Source: Ovoidimarina sp963698645 (lineage in GTDB: Bacteria; Pseudomonadota; Alphaproteobacteria; Rhodobacterales; Rhodobacteraceae). Taken from it: 64,000 nt of DNA. This document shows, in pieces, positions 63,173 through 64,000 of this stretch (the first letter of the stretch is position 1; the number at the start of each line of letters is the position of its first letter). A model generated the notes under the pieces. That model did no database searches. It saw nothing but the letters and a program-made list of their open reading frames with translations, and was not told the origin of the DNA. The stretch spans positions 222,365 through 286,364 of the forward strand of contig CAVORP010000006.1 in assembly GCA_963698645.1 (NCBI GenBank), read 5' to 3'. A program made the translations under genes and the position numbers.

Positions 63173-64000
63173 GGCTACCTCTTGAAGGACCGCATCTCCC
63201 AGGGCGACGAGCTCGCTCGTGCGATCCGAGAGGTACACGCGGGAGGCAGCACCGTGGATCCGACGATCGCCGAGCGCCTGTCGGGCCGCGGCGACACGGT
63301 AGAGCGTGAGCGCGAGTTGCTCGACATGATGGCCAAGGGTCTTGGCTACGCGGAGATCGCAGAGGCGCTGGGGACCACCCAAGAGGCCGTCGATTCGCAG
63401 GTCACCGCGTTGTTCAAGCGGATGGCCGGCGACGGTGCCGGTGCCGGGCTCGTGGACGAGTTCAAGCGCCTCCACGCAGCCGTCGTCGAGCAGACGACCT
63501 CCCGCAAGACGCTCGCGTCGTTCGTCCCACAACAGCTGGCCGATCGGTTGGCCGCGCACCCCGACATCGCCATCGAGCAGGAGGTAGAGGTTAGCGTCCT
63601 GTTCTCGGACATCCGAGGGTTCTCGACGCTCGCCGAACGCCTCCGCGCGAATCGTCGCGACGGTCGTCGGCAAGCACCTCACCGCGATGGCGGAGGTGGT
63701 CCTGTCGATGGGCGGCATGATCGACAAGTTCCAGGGGGATGCTGTGATGGTCGTCTTCGGAGCTACCTGAGCCCACATCCGATCACGCGGAGCGGGCGCT
63801 GTGCTGCGCGATCGCCATGCAGAGGCGCAAGCGGAGCTGAACGCGCAGGGCTGGGACGCAGACGTTTCCCGGAGCTCGAGGTCGGGATCGGCGTGAACAC
63901 CGGTCTGGTGATCGCCGGGACGGTCGGAGGGGGCGGCCGCCTCGAGTACACGGTGGTGGGCGACGCCGTGAACATCGCCAGCGGTTGCAGTCCGAGGCAA
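63173..64000 (+). CDS. Response-regulator/LuxR-type HTH fused to class III nucleotidyl cyclase (5' truncated, frame broken, cut by window edge)
   Basis: The frame begins abruptly with GYLLKDRISQGDELARAIRE, the end of a NarL-type receiver, then a LuxR-like helix-turn-helix (RERELLDMMAKGLGYAEIAE) and a class III cyclase: EVSVLFSDIRGFSTLAERL (metal Asp), KFQGDAVMVVFGA, GIGVNTGLVIAG and LEYTVVGDAVNIAS. Breaks occur near 63650 and 63870. The receiver half upstream is absent with no start codon, so the junction at about 63170 is a recombination point or an assembly join. Wording of the domains resembles Actinobacteria more than Alphaproteobacteria, by my impression only. Confidence 0.65.

Noticed and set aside
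63170..64000. Minus-strand open frame at the right edge
   Set aside because: The plus strand carries clear receiver, HTH and cyclase motifs; the minus-strand reading is their shadow.
1..64000. CRISPR arrays, rRNA or tRNA genes, riboswitches
   Set aside because: I found no regularly spaced repeats, no tRNA T-loop and cloverleaf signatures and no rRNA segments on reading both strands. Riboswitch detection by eye is weak, so a covariance-model search would be needed to exclude them.

Overview
The window looks like a member of the Rhodobacterales (Alphaproteobacteria, Roseobacter-type). The gene order yajC-secD-secF-(Mth938-like)-ccmA-ccmB-ccmC, a yfgM/bamB/der operon, ccmI-ruvX-DUF1289 and a heterotetrameric sarcosine oxidase operon are typical of that group, and the coding sequence is GC-rich. 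I saw no rRNA, tRNA or CRISPR.

Region 1 (1-37.5 kb) is core chromosome. It holds protein export (SecDF-YajC), cytochrome c maturation (CcmABC, and CcmI farther on), SerS, a YejA-like peptide-binding protein, an ArsR regulator, a desaturase, a TspO-like protein, Der/BamB/YfgM, a MFP-RND efflux pair, an Atm1-type ABC exporter, a LysM protein, a LOG-type protein, superoxide dismutase, the sarcosine oxidase operon soxBDAG with two tiny membrane proteins inside it, RuvX and DusA.

Region 2 (37.5-56.7 kb) is accessory. After a decayed desaturase come a DUF1737 protein, an EEP-family phosphatase/nuclease and a choline-sulfatase (BetC). BetC is divergent from a GntR-type regulator followed by an Aap-like amino-acid ABC transporter and a proline-racemase-family enzyme with an unusual Ser/Thr pair at the catalytic positions. 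Next come a COG2187 kinase-like protein, a PRPP synthetase, a DPPR-synthase-like UbiA prenyltransferase with a GtrA flippase, and a secreted protein of unknown function. Facing these is a tight operon of a sugar-nucleotide epimerase, a secreted glycosidase-like protein and a secreted formylglycine-generating-enzyme-like protein. PRPP synthesis, lipid-linked pentose formation, flipping and secreted modifying proteins could form an envelope glycan pathway. This is my best candidate for an undescribed system.

Region 3 (56.7-64 kb) is a patchwork: an IS3 transposase remnant, a three-domain CheW protein paired with a soluble MCP, a decayed DUF2478 gene, a frame-broken sterol desaturase, a stub of a multicopper oxidase, SHOCT and DUF302 proteins, and at the edge a response-regulator/cyclase fragment that looks foreign and begins abruptly.

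A technical point governs the annotation. About 25 single-base indels interrupt otherwise conserved genes, including the essential serS. Six of them have the same form: a GANTC site (the CcrM methylation site of Alphaproteobacteria) reads GAANTC on one strand, with one extra A at the methylated position. The rest are mostly homopolymer indels. I therefore treat most broken genes as intact genes with consensus errors, and give the point of each break. Genes linked across the window include choline-sulfatase (choline sulfate to choline) and sarcosine oxidase (end of choline/betaine catabolism).
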